Shown here piece after piece: positions 6,915-14,418 of a DNA stretch of 40,825 nucleotides. Every line of letters starts with the position of its first letter. Positions within the stretch are counted from its first letter, which is position 1. The stretch covers positions 1 to 40,825 of the forward strand of contig JAUIEW010000012.1 of the NCBI GenBank assembly GCA_030429365.1, written 5' to 3'. The translations under genes and the position numbers were made by a program. The notes beneath the pieces were generated by a model that saw nothing but the letters and a program-made list of their open reading frames with translations, was not told where the DNA came from and made no database searches. The stretch comes from Phycisphaerae bacterium. Its GTDB lineage: Bacteria; Planctomycetota; Phycisphaerae; UBA1845.

Positions 6915-8195
6915 ATGGCGAACAACGTGAACGATTCGACGGGTTTATCGGCCGACATCATCGCGATGGGGACGGAACTGACGACCGGCGCGAGCATTGA
7001 CACCAACAGTGCCTGGTTGTCGTCGCGGCTGGTGGAGTTGGGTGTATCAACCCGGCGGCACGTGACGATCGCGGATGACCTGCCTGCGATTGTGCGCGAG
7101 GTTCGCGAGTCGGCGCAGTCTGCGCGGATTGTGGTGATGACGGGCGGTTTGGGTCCGACGGCTGACGACATGACCCGCGAGGCGCTGGCGATGGCGGCTG
7201 ACGAGGCGCTGGTGTTTGACGAAGAATCGTTCAAGGCGATCGCGGTGTTCTATGCGTCGCTGGGGCGACAGATGCCCGAGACGAATCGGCGGCAGGCGAT
7301 GCGGCCCGCTAGCGCCGAAGTGCTGGCGAATGAGTGGGGGACGGCGCCCGGCGTGCGGATTCGCATCGGGGCGGCGGACATGTTTTCGCTGCCGGGTGTG
7401 CCGCGCGAGATGAAGGCGATGTTTGCGGCGTATGTGGCGCCGGCAGTTGCGGCGATGGCAGGGCGGGGGCATGTGTCGGTTCGGGTGCTGCGGACGTTTG
7501 GGACGGGCGAGTCGAACCTGGCTGAGCAGATCAGCGACCTGATGGAAGTCGGGCGAAACCCTGCTGTGGGGACGACCGCCAGCGAAGGCGTGATCAGTGT
7601 GCGGGTGGTCGCCAACGGTGATTCGGAGGATGCCGCCCGGCGTCTTGCTCAGAACGATATCGACGAGGTGCGCGAGCGGTTGGGCGTGCTGGTGTATGGC
7701 GAGGATGACGATTCGCTGGCTTCGGTTGTGGGCAAGCGGTTAACGGAGTTGGGCAGGACGGTGTCGACGGCTGAGTCGTGCAGTGGTGGGTTGTTGGGGG
7801 CGATGCTTACGGATGTGCCGGGGAGCAGTGCGTATTACCTAGGTGGGTTTATTCCGTATAGCTATGAACAGAAAAATGAATCGCTCGGTATCCCGATGGC
7901 GCTGATCAAAGAGCACGGCGCGGTCAGCGAGCCCTGCGCGGAAGCGATGGCCGAGCGTTGCAGAAACTTGACGAAATCGGACTACGCCCTCGCGATCACC
8001 GGAATCGCCGGACCGGGTGGCGGTACCGAAGACAAGCCCGTGGGCTTGGTTTACATCGCATTGGCCAGCAGCGACGGTGTGAAGGTTAAAGAGTGTCGGT
8101 TCAGTGAGAGAATGAACCGCGAAGTCATCCGCGACAGGTCGGCCCGCACGGCGCTGAATGTGCTTCGGCGGAAGTTAGCCAGGCAAGCAATTTGA
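6915..8195 (+). CDS. cinA: CinA-like NMN amidohydrolase
   Basis: 426 residues with the two-domain CinA layout. The N-terminal MoCF-type domain carries GTELTTGASIDTNSAWL (residues 19-35) and MTGGLGPTADDMTREAL (75-91). The LPGVPREMKAMF motif follows. The C-terminal NMN deamidase domain has TAESCSGGLLGAML with the catalytic Ser, YSYEQKNESLGIP and ITGIAGPGGGTEDKPVGLVY. The enzyme recycles pyridine-nucleotide by-products (ADP-ribose pyrophosphatase and NMN deamidase activities in the family) in the cytoplasm. The start is the ATG at 6915 with AGAAG just upstream; a longer frame from 6876 adds 13 unlikely residues. The gene is divergent from the ATP-grasp gene and converges on the nuclease gene, with only 14 bases between stops. 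Confidence 0.92.
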   Translation: MANNVNDSTGLSADIIAMGTELTTGASIDTNSAWLSSRLVELGVSTRRHVTIADDLPAIVREVRESAQSARIVVMTGGLGPTADDMTREALAMAADEALVFDEESFKAIAVFYASLGRQMPETNRRQAMRPASAEVLANEWGTAPGVRIRIGAADMFSLPGVPREMKAMFAAYVAPAVAAMAGRGHVSVRVLRTFGTGESNLAEQISDLMEVGRNPAVGTTASEGVISVRVVANGDSEDAARRLAQNDIDEVRERLGVLVYGEDDDSLASVVGKRLTELGRTVSTAESCSGGLLGAMLTDVPGSSAYYLGGFIPYSYEQKNESLGIPMALIKEHGAVSEPCAEAMAERCRNLTKSDYALAITGIAGPGGGTEDKPVGLVYIALASSDGVKVKECRFSERMNREVIRDRSARTALNVLRRKLARQAI

Positions 8196-8209
8196 GTCCT
8201 CGAACGCTC

Positions 8210-8971
8210 TTAGGGGCGACTCGAATTGAATACGGCCCTTCTTGATGTGATAAGCTCCGCCTCTAAGGCGCGGCGTTGCACAACGGTTGAGTTTTCTGGC
8301 AGTACATGCAATTCGAGAATTATATTTTCCTGGCCTTGATCCCAAAACCACCTAGCAAGATGCTTATTGTCAGAATGCTCAAGATGCTTCATGACACGCC
8401 GCTTGAGATTGCCTGACTCGCCTACGTAGAGTGTTGTGTTGTTTGTGTAGAATACATAGACGCCTGGCGCGGTCGGTAACTCATTTGGGTTAGTTCTTGC
8501 AATCGGGCCTAAGGTGATTTGGTCACAATCTAGAATTTGCGAAACGATCTCTGGTCGGAGTTTTCTAGTCTTTCGCAAATTCAATGCAGCCCAGCGGTAT
8601 TGGAGTGACGAGAATCCGGGAGCAATTTCATTTGCGTGGTTGTCGAACTCGTTTGCCAGATCAGGATCACAAAGGATGTCGTCGAGTTTGAGTTTGTACT
8701 CTTTCTCCATGTATCGGGCCGAAATCTCTGCTGCAAACCTAAAGTCATCAACCGGTCCGACTTGGGTTCGCCTCGTCGTGCGATAGTTGGAAAGTCCGCC
8801 AGCTTTTCGAAGATTCAGAAGTTTGTGGTTGATTTCTTGGACAGAGATCGCCAAGCCGTTCCTTCGGCACGACCTGATGAATTCCTCGTTGAGCTCGCGA
8901 TCCGCAACAATTCGGTCTGGCGAATATCCACGGCCGCAGTCGCGAAGCGCTTGTTCAATTGCGTGAATCAT
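8210..8971 (-). CDS. GIY-YIG endonuclease with a novel N-terminal domain (restriction-like partner)
   Basis: 253 residues. Residues 12-140 form a domain I do not recognise (RGYSPDR at 14-20, LLNLRKAGGL, RRTQVG, LDDILCDP, APGFSSLQYRWAALNLRK at 117-134). The same domain recurs in the adjacent methyltransferase. Residues 167-249 form a GIY-YIG nuclease domain: GVY at 170-172, YVG at 182-184, catalytic Arg192 (aligned with the Arg of I-TevI), Glu237 in the LEAELI helix and Asn249. All active-site positions are filled, so it should cut DNA with a metal ion. The start ATG overlaps the methyltransferase stop as ATGA, so the pair is coupled. The gene is AT-richer than its neighbours, a sign of transfer. 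The most likely role is the nuclease arm of a restriction-modification-type system; a housekeeping repair nuclease is less likely given the partner. Confidence 0.82.
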   Translation of the reverse strand: MIHAIEQALRDCGRGYSPDRIVADRELNEEFIRSCRRNGLAISVQEINHKLLNLRKAGGLSNYRTTRRTQVGPVDDFRFAAEISARYMEKEYKLKLDDILCDPDLANEFDNHANEIAPGFSSLQYRWAALNLRKTRKLRPEIVSQILDCDQITLGPIARTNPNELPTAPGVYVFYTNNTTLYVGESGNLKRRVMKHLEHSDNKHLARWFWDQGQENIILELHVLPENSTVVQRRALEAELITSRRAVFNSSRP

Positions 8972-10752
8972 GCGGCTCTTGGCGAGTTGTCAGAAGAATG
9001 CAAAGGCCTATGCAAGATCGGCTGCCGTTTTCTAATTGTCTCCGATTGATACCAGAACAACTCGGGTGATTTCGAGGCTGTCCGATTGAGCATGCTAATG
9101 GCCACAGGCGTGTCATTCGCGTATTTTTGCCAGACGGGGCTACTCAAGGCGTCGTTTGTTTGAACCCAATGAGTCACCCAGTCACGGAGATTGTTGCATA
9201 GGCCAACGAAAAGCTTTGATTCTCGGTCCCCATGAATCATGAATACGCGACCATCATTGGGAATGTTGCGTTCTTCGATCTTGGCAAGCGCGTACTTCCG
9301 AGACAATTTTATGGTTGTAGTCTTTGCGTTCAGTTGGCGTCCCCAGCGGTTTGAACGCCCTAATTCTTTTCGGGTGTGTAGACCCGCCCAGCGGTAATGG
9401 AAAGACTCGAATCCTGGGGCGAAACGCTTGGCGATTTCATCGAATTGAACGGCGTATTCAGGCGTGCAAAGTATTTCATCTAGCGATACTCCATACTTTT
9501 CACCGAGAATTCCCCACGCAATCTCGCTTGCAAATTTGCACAGCCAGAGAGTTCGCTTGTCCACTTGCGAGGTTCTCTTTGCATTCACTGGGCCCAATCG
9601 CCCAGATTTCCGAAGCTTTAGTAACTCTAGATTCCAATCTCTTGGGGCACCGCTTACACCCTGCTGTTCGCACGCATCGAGATAGGATGCATTTAGTTCA
9701 GGATCAGTAATAACCCGATCTGTTGAGTATCCACGCGCAGCTTTATTGTACGCACGAACAAGCGCAGCCAAGTGTTCACTTGGCTTTCTTCTCCCGATGC
9801 CAACAGTTGAATTCTTCTGCTTTGCGTGCCCGTTTTTCCTTGAGAATTGCTTCAAATGCCGGCGAACAATGTTTGCCTCTAGTCGCCGGCCATTGGCGGT
9901 GCTGGGGGCGCTGGACAGGGGGTCGGCTGGTCCGGTCAGTGGGTCGCCTTCCTTTGTGTTGGCCAGGCGTTTGCGGGCTTCTTTGGCGTAGTCTTTGGAT
10001 AGTTCAAAGCCCATCCATTCCCTTTTGAGTTTCTTGGCTACCATCAGCGTGCTGCCGCTTCCGGTGAAGGGGTCGAGGACCGTTTCGCCTTCGTTGGATG
10101 AGACGCGGATGATGCGGCCCAGGAGTTGCTCGGGCATTTGGCAGCCGTGGAAGCCGGCTCGCTCTTTGAACGTGCCCGCGACCCTTGGGAAGTACCAGGT
10201 GTCGTCGGACGGTTGAAATCCTTCGGGCAAATCCTGCGGGCGAAGGACCCAGGTGTCGTCGGGGAGGCGGCCTTTGGCGTTGGCCCGCTTGTCGCCGTAG
10301 ACGAGTTGCCGGGCCGAGGGCACGCGGATGTCGTCGGAATTAAACGTGAATTCCTGAGGGTCCATCGTGAAGTGAAACAAGTGCGTGTGCGAGCGCGTGA
10401 ACTTGCGTTTGCAATTCACGCCGAACGTGTAGTACCAAATCACCCAACTGCGACAGTGGAAACCGACTTCGCGCGTCGCGATCGTTTTGAGCTCTGCCGC
10501 ATAGTCGTCGCCGATCGCGAGCCAGAACGTGCCGTTTGGTTTCAACGCGCGGTGGACGCCCGCGATCCACTGTTTGCTCCAGTCGAGATAGGCTTGGTCG
10601 TCCTGCTTGTCGTTGTACTTGTCGTATTCGTAACCGATGTTGAAGGGCGGATCGGCGAAGATGAGGTCGATGCTGTCTTGTGGGAGTGCGGCGAGTCCTT
10701 TGACGCAGTCGCGGCAGGTGATGGCGTTGATGTATTTGCTGATGGACGGCAT
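8968..10752 (-). CDS. Beta-class DNA methyltransferase fused to the shared domain and an inactivated GIY-YIG domain
   Basis: 594 residues. Motif IV DPPFNIGY (34-41) precedes motif I FTGSGST (229-235), the order of beta-class amino-methyltransferases (N6-adenine or N4-cytosine, N6_N4_Mtase type). A low-complexity linker (~265-325) leads to residues 330-468, which match the N-terminal domain of the neighbouring nuclease (RGYSTDR 340-346, LLKLRKSGRL, RTSQV, LDEILCTP, APGFESFHYRWAGL). Residues ~490-582 align with the nuclease GIY-YIG domain, but catalytic Arg becomes Trp525, Glu becomes Gln569 and Asn becomes His581, so this copy should be dead. The start is the ATG at 10752 (AAAGG 6 bases upstream); a longer frame to 10812 would translate an upstream palindrome. 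The core (residues 1-285) is GC-rich like the host, while the C-terminal module is AT-richer. It is coupled to the nuclease gene. Target sequence unknown. Confidence 0.85.
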   Translation of the reverse strand: MPSISKYINAITCRDCVKGLAALPQDSIDLIFADPPFNIGYEYDKYNDKQDDQAYLDWSKQWIAGVHRALKPNGTFWLAIGDDYAAELKTIATREVGFHCRSWVIWYYTFGVNCKRKFTRSHTHLFHFTMDPQEFTFNSDDIRVPSARQLVYGDKRANAKGRLPDDTWVLRPQDLPEGFQPSDDTWYFPRVAGTFKERAGFHGCQMPEQLLGRIIRVSSNEGETVLDPFTGSGSTLMVAKKLKREWMGFELSKDYAKEARKRLANTKEGDPLTGPADPLSSAPSTANGRRLEANIVRRHLKQFSRKNGHAKQKNSTVGIGRRKPSEHLAALVRAYNKAARGYSTDRVITDPELNASYLDACEQQGVSGAPRDWNLELLKLRKSGRLGPVNAKRTSQVDKRTLWLCKFASEIAWGILGEKYGVSLDEILCTPEYAVQFDEIAKRFAPGFESFHYRWAGLHTRKELGRSNRWGRQLNAKTTTIKLSRKYALAKIEERNIPNDGRVFMIHGDRESKLFVGLCNNLRDWVTHWVQTNDALSSPVWQKYANDTPVAISMLNRTASKSPELFWYQSETIRKRQPILHRPLHSSDNSPRAA

Positions 10753-10788
10753 GTTCGACCTTTGGTTGCTTTTGGTTGAATCGATTCC

Positions 10789-10808
10789 CCCACCTTTGAA
10801 AAGGTGGG
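10789..10808. repeat. Palindrome upstream of the methyltransferase gene
   Basis: CCCACCTT at 10789-10796 and AAGGTGGG at 10801-10808 pair around a 4-base loop. It lies 36 bases upstream of the methyltransferase ATG, inside its probable leader. It could be a dispersed repeat or a regulatory hairpin. Confidence 0.55.
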
Positions 10809-10844
10809 TCACCCTTTTGGTGATAGTGCTCTGGCGTTTTTTGG

Positions 10845-10873
10845 ATTGTAGCAGGTTGGACTGACGGCGCGAA
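10845..10873 (-). promoter_or_regulatory. Possible promoter of the methyltransferase-nuclease operon
   Basis: TACAAT on the minus strand (10845-10850), with a poor -35 (TTCGCG at 10868-10873) 17 bases upstream. Transcription would start near 10838 and run through the palindrome at 10789-10808. Found by eye only. Confidence 0.3.
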
Positions 10874-10898
10874 TTTTGGTTTTGTGCGTTTGTCAGTT

Positions 10899-10927
10899 CC
10901 CCCCCCTGGAAGGGCGGGGCACCCCGC
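10899..10927. repeat. GC-rich palindromic segment between gspE-like and methyltransferase genes
   Basis: A run of eight C followed by T (10899-10907) pairs imperfectly with AGGGCGGGG (10911-10919). GCGGGG (10914-10919) also forms a perfect 6-bp stem with CCCCGC (10922-10927). It lies downstream of the GspE-like ATPase on no transcript I can define, and may be a repeat or a strong structural terminator lacking a U tract. The rest of 10813-10957 shows nothing else clear. Confidence 0.4.
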
Positions 10928-10957
10928 GTCTGCTCGTGATTTAGCCTGTGAGATTTT

Positions 10958-12640
10958 TTAGCGGCTTATGTCTACCGTGGTTACGCGGACGGCTTCTTCG
11001 AGCGTGGTCAAGCCGCGGCGGACTTTGGCGAGGGCGTCGTCGCGGAGCATGACCGCGCCGTGTTTGACGGCGTAGGCATACATCTCTTCGGTTGATGCTT
11101 TGTTCATCACCATTTCGGATAGGCCCGGATCGAACGGGACGTATTCGTAGACGCCGAGGCGGTCGTAGTAACCGCTGCGGCCACACCGTGCGCACCCGGT
11201 GCCGCGGAAGAGTTTGACGTTTTCGCGTTCGAGGGGGATGCCCATCATCTGTCGTTCGGCGCGGTTGGCGTCGAACGAGCTGTGGCAATGCTCGCAGATG
11301 CGACGAACGAGGCGTTGGGCCATCACGCCGATGATGGCGCTGGAGACGAGGTACGGTTCGCAGTCCATGTCGAGCAAACGCGTCAGCGCGCCGACGGCTG
11401 AGTTGGTGTGGAGCGTGGCGAAGACGAGGTGTCCGGTAAGCGAGGCTTCGAGCGCGAGGTGGGCGGTCTCTTCGTCGCGAATTTCGCCGACCATGATGAC
11501 GTCGGGGTCGTGTCGGACGATGCTGCGCAGGGCGGCTGCGAAGGTGACGCCGTAAGCCGAATCGACCTGCACCTGGTTGACGCCGGGAATGTGGTATTCG
11601 ACGGGGTCTTCGATGGTGATGATGTGTCGATCGACCGCGTTGATTTGCGCTAGGGCGGCGTAGAGTGTCGTGCTCTTACCGCTTCCAGTTGGCCCGGTGA
11701 TCAGGATGATGCCATGCGGGCGGCGGATGAGGCGCTCGAATGCCTGGCGCGTTTCGAGTTCCATGCCGAGGTGTTCGAGGTTGACGGCCGACCGATCCAT
11801 CGCGAGCAGACGGAGGGTGACGCGTTCGCCGTTCACGGTTGGTATGACGGCTGTTCGGATGTCGATGGTCTGCTCGAAGCTCAAGTGGGCGAAGCGTCCG
11901 TCGAGCGGTTTGCGGTGCTCGGTGATGTCGAGGTTGGCGAGCACCTTGATGCGCGAGACGAGGGCGGCAGTCGCTTCGAGTGGATAGGCCCGCGCTTCGA
12001 TCATGCGGCCGTCAATGCGGTAACGCACGCGAAGGCGATCGTCTTCCGGTTCGATGTGGATGTCGCTGGCGCGGCGGTCGACGGCTTCATCGATCATGCT
12101 GTCGAGTTGCTCGGCCATGTTCAATCCAGCGGCAGATACCGGCGATGCGGATTGCTTCGTGGGCACAGAATGGGCGATGCGGGCGCCTTTTTGGCGAGCG
12201 TGTCCGTAGGCTTCGTCCTGCACCTGAACGATTTGATACGCCGGGCTGACCACGAGTTGGGTTGGCCTGTCGAAACGGGCTGCGAGCATGTGGTGGATGC
12301 TGGAATCGCCCGGGTCGGCGACGGCTGCGACCAATCCGCCCGCGACTTCACCGAAGATCACGCAGCGATGCAAGCGCGAGTCGTTTTCGGGCAGCGCGAG
12401 AAGCCAGCCGGTCGAAGGCTTTCGGCGACTGAGGTCGAGAAAGCGGATGCCATAGTGTTCCGCGAAAATTTGCGCCACTTCCGAATCGCTGATGATGTCG
12501 CGCTGGACGAGGATGTTGACAACTGGTTGGCCGGTGAGCTCGGATTCGATCTTGATGCTCCGCAGCTGCGCCGGGTTCATCTCGTTGCGTTCGAACAAAC
12601 GGTTGAGAATCTTGCCTTGGGCGGCGATGGGAGCGCTCAT
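10958..12640 (-). CDS. Type II secretion / type IV pilus assembly ATPase (GspE/PilB family)
   Basis: 560 residues. The N-terminal MshEN-like region (residues ~10-150) is followed by the secretion ATPase core. Landmarks are Walker A GPTGSGKSTT (316-325), the Asp box ITIEDPVEY (341-349), Walker B VIMVGEIRDE (381-390), the His box TGHLVFATLHTNS (402-414) and a four-Cys zinc site (Cys449, Cys452, Cys483, Cys486) in the place usual for GspE and PilB. It powers pseudopilus or pilus assembly from the cytoplasmic face. The zinc motif and N-domain argue against PilT. It follows the FHA-SpoIIE gene by 50 bases on the same strand. A PilM-type operon lies about 18 kb away and could supply its platform. 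I cannot separate GspE from PilB on sequence alone. No good ribosome site is seen near the ATG. Confidence 0.9.
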   Translation of the reverse strand: MSAPIAAQGKILNRLFERNEMNPAQLRSIKIESELTGQPVVNILVQRDIISDSEVAQIFAEHYGIRFLDLSRRKPSTGWLLALPENDSRLHRCVIFGEVAGGLVAAVADPGDSSIHHMLAARFDRPTQLVVSPAYQIVQVQDEAYGHARQKGARIAHSVPTKQSASPVSAAGLNMAEQLDSMIDEAVDRRASDIHIEPEDDRLRVRYRIDGRMIEARAYPLEATAALVSRIKVLANLDITEHRKPLDGRFAHLSFEQTIDIRTAVIPTVNGERVTLRLLAMDRSAVNLEHLGMELETRQAFERLIRRPHGIILITGPTGSGKSTTLYAALAQINAVDRHIITIEDPVEYHIPGVNQVQVDSAYGVTFAAALRSIVRHDPDVIMVGEIRDEETAHLALEASLTGHLVFATLHTNSAVGALTRLLDMDCEPYLVSSAIIGVMAQRLVRRICEHCHSSFDANRAERQMMGIPLERENVKLFRGTGCARCGRSGYYDRLGVYEYVPFDPGLSEMVMNKASTEEMYAYAVKHGAVMLRDDALAKVRRGLTTLEEAVRVTTVDISR

Positions 12641-12690
12641 CGTTGCGGGTTACATCCTTGGGTTTCGTTGGCCAATGTTTGCGACATGAT

Positions 12691-14301
12691 CTATCCGTGT
12701 CCGACCACGTTGATGGTTGTGTCATCCTCTGGTGACTGCCCGGCAAGGTGTGTTTGCAGCGCTTCACTTACTTGTTTACCGACATGATCTGGAGGACCGT
12801 ACGATGTGGCTTCCAGGAGCAAGTCATGGATGCGCCTTTCGCCGAAGGGTTCGCCAGCATTGTTGGTGGCATCGGTGGTGCCGTCGGTGAATGACACCAG
12901 TCTGAATTGTCCGGGCAATTCGATCGATGTTGTTTCGTACAGATAGGTCACGTCGATTCCCAAGAGGAGCGACGGTTGATCGAGTGTGACAAGGCGGCCT
13001 GGACCCACCATGAGGACGGGCGGGGGCATGCCGGCATTGATGTAGCTGAGCTTGCCGGCAGAGAGGTCGCAAACAACCGCAAGGCTCGCGACGAGTTGTC
13101 GGCCCGTGGTTCGCGCGATTCGCTCGTTGAGCATGTTAAAGACCGGCGCCAATTCCAGGTGTTCCGGGTAGACGCGGGCTGCCGCCTCCAGAGCGGTGCG
13201 AATGCTGATGGCCTGGGCGAGTCCGCACGAGCCTTGTCCGCCGGCATCGACGAGAACGAGAATGCAGGAGTGATCATCGATGCGGATGACGTCGCAAAAA
13301 TCACCACAGCGAGAGATTCCGCCCTGGGTCTTCTGGAATACATCGAACGTCTCGTTGACGGCCGGCTCACTTTGAAGGGCTTCGTGGGCGCGTTTGATTG
13401 AAGAGACCCACGCAAGTTCCTGTTGGCCGATGGTGTCATTGAGGCGTTTGGAGGTTGCAGCCATCGCAGATCCAACAATCGCGCCGGCGGCTAACAGGTA
13501 TTGGACAGCCGTCGGTTTGAACACCTGGCTACCGACGGGCCGATCAGCATAGATCACGCCGATGGGCGTGCCGCGAAAAGTCAGCGGTGCGATGATGGCG
13601 GATGCCGCGTAGCCGGCTTTTGGGTCGATGCGCTTGGGCGATTGTGGGTAGCAGCCAGCCACTTTTTGCAAGATGGGTGCGAGGGCGAAGGTCTGGCTGA
13701 CGGGCATGCGCGACCCGGCGACTTCACGTTCCAATCCGCGATGGGCGATAGGGCGCAGGGCTTGTTTTTCTTCACCGCGCACCGCGATGAATCCGCGCTC
13801 GGCTTGCAACTCGACGATGATTTTCGAGAGGCATGACTCCGCGATGTCTTCTGCGCGCGAGGTGAGACCGAAATCGCTCGACAGGCTTGAGAGTTTTTCG
13901 ATCTGCTCAAGGTTGAGCGTCATCGGCGATTTGATCTTGACCCAGTCGCAGTCGGCCGGGTCGCGCGAGTCGGGCGTCAGGAAATCGGGATCAAGCGGAT
14001 GCCGGTGAAGCCCCGGTTCGAGGTATTCGAGCACATGGTCGCCGACGCGAATCACGTCGCCGGGGATGAGCAGCGACTCGGTGATCTGCTGTCCGTTGAC
14101 GTAGGTCTTGTTGCGGCTGCCCAGGTCTCGAACGCGGTAGCGCCCTTCGGCTTCTCGTTCGAAGCGTGTGTGTTCGCGCGAGATCATATCGTCGACGAAG
14201 GTGATGTCGCACGAATTGACGCGTCCGATGATTGTCGGGTGGGCTCCAAGCAAGAAAGTCTTAAGTGACCCGGAGTCGTCCAGGTAGCGAAGTTCGGGCA
14301 T
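12691..14301 (-). CDS. FHA-GAF-SpoIIE (PP2C-like) phosphatase
   Basis: 536 residues. The FHA domain at ~22-95 has the phosphothreonine-binding signature GR...SREH and GSRNKTYVNG. A GAF-like domain covers ~150-280 (AERGFIAVRG, APLTFRGTPIGVIYADRPVG). A SpoIIE-type phosphatase spans ~320-530, with metal residues in SRCGDFCD, LVDAGGQGSCGLAQA (in place of the usual DxxGHG) and SFTDGTTDATN. Such proteins dephosphorylate anti-sigma-antagonist proteins or other phosphoproteins in response to signals sensed by the FHA and GAF parts. No membrane segment is visible, so it is cytoplasmic. It sits 50 bases upstream of the GspE/PilB-type ATPase, suggesting phospho-control of secretion or pili, which is inference. 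The GQG in place of GHG is a small departure from the family. Confidence 0.87.
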   Translation of the reverse strand: MPELRYLDDSGSLKTFLLGAHPTIIGRVNSCDITFVDDMISREHTRFEREAEGRYRVRDLGSRNKTYVNGQQITESLLIPGDVIRVGDHVLEYLEPGLHRHPLDPDFLTPDSRDPADCDWVKIKSPMTLNLEQIEKLSSLSSDFGLTSRAEDIAESCLSKIIVELQAERGFIAVRGEEKQALRPIAHRGLEREVAGSRMPVSQTFALAPILQKVAGCYPQSPKRIDPKAGYAASAIIAPLTFRGTPIGVIYADRPVGSQVFKPTAVQYLLAAGAIVGSAMAATSKRLNDTIGQQELAWVSSIKRAHEALQSEPAVNETFDVFQKTQGGISRCGDFCDVIRIDDHSCILVLVDAGGQGSCGLAQAISIRTALEAAARVYPEHLELAPVFNMLNERIARTTGRQLVASLAVVCDLSAGKLSYINAGMPPPVLMVGPGRLVTLDQPSLLLGIDVTYLYETTSIELPGQFRLVSFTDGTTDATNNAGEPFGERRIHDLLLEATSYGPPDHVGKQVSEALQTHLAGQSPEDDTTINVVGHG

Positions 14302-14340
14302 GGTGGCGAAGCCTCGTTGAATGGTTGCTCACTGGGTGCG

Positions 14341-14356
14341 CAGTTTCAAGAAACTG
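14341..14356. repeat. Perfect 7-bp inverted repeat between esterase and FHA-SpoIIE genes
   Basis: CAGTTTC (14341-14347) and GAAACTG (14350-14356) are separated by two bases. It lies 3' of the esterase gene and 5' of the phosphatase gene on the minus strand. With no U tract, an operator or a processing hairpin is as likely as a terminator. Confidence 0.4.
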
Positions 14357-14418
14357 GAGCTAATACTCATACTTTAAATCGGACTTTCAAACAAGTGATG
14401 GGCCAAAATGGTAGTGAA

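Noticed and set aside
8210-10752. BREX, DISARM or Pgl-type defence island
   Set aside because: There is no helicase, PglZ, PLD nuclease or ATPase partner next to the pair; only the methyltransferase and nuclease are present.
10753-10812. Longer N-terminus for the methyltransferase
   Set aside because: It would translate the palindrome at 10789-10808; the ATG at 10752 has a ribosome site and is followed at once by family sequence.
11714-12787. Long open frame on the plus strand, antisense to the GspE/PilB ATPase gene
   Set aside because: Shadow frame of a clear, motif-complete gene; its translation has no recognisable domain and its codon pattern follows the opposite strand.
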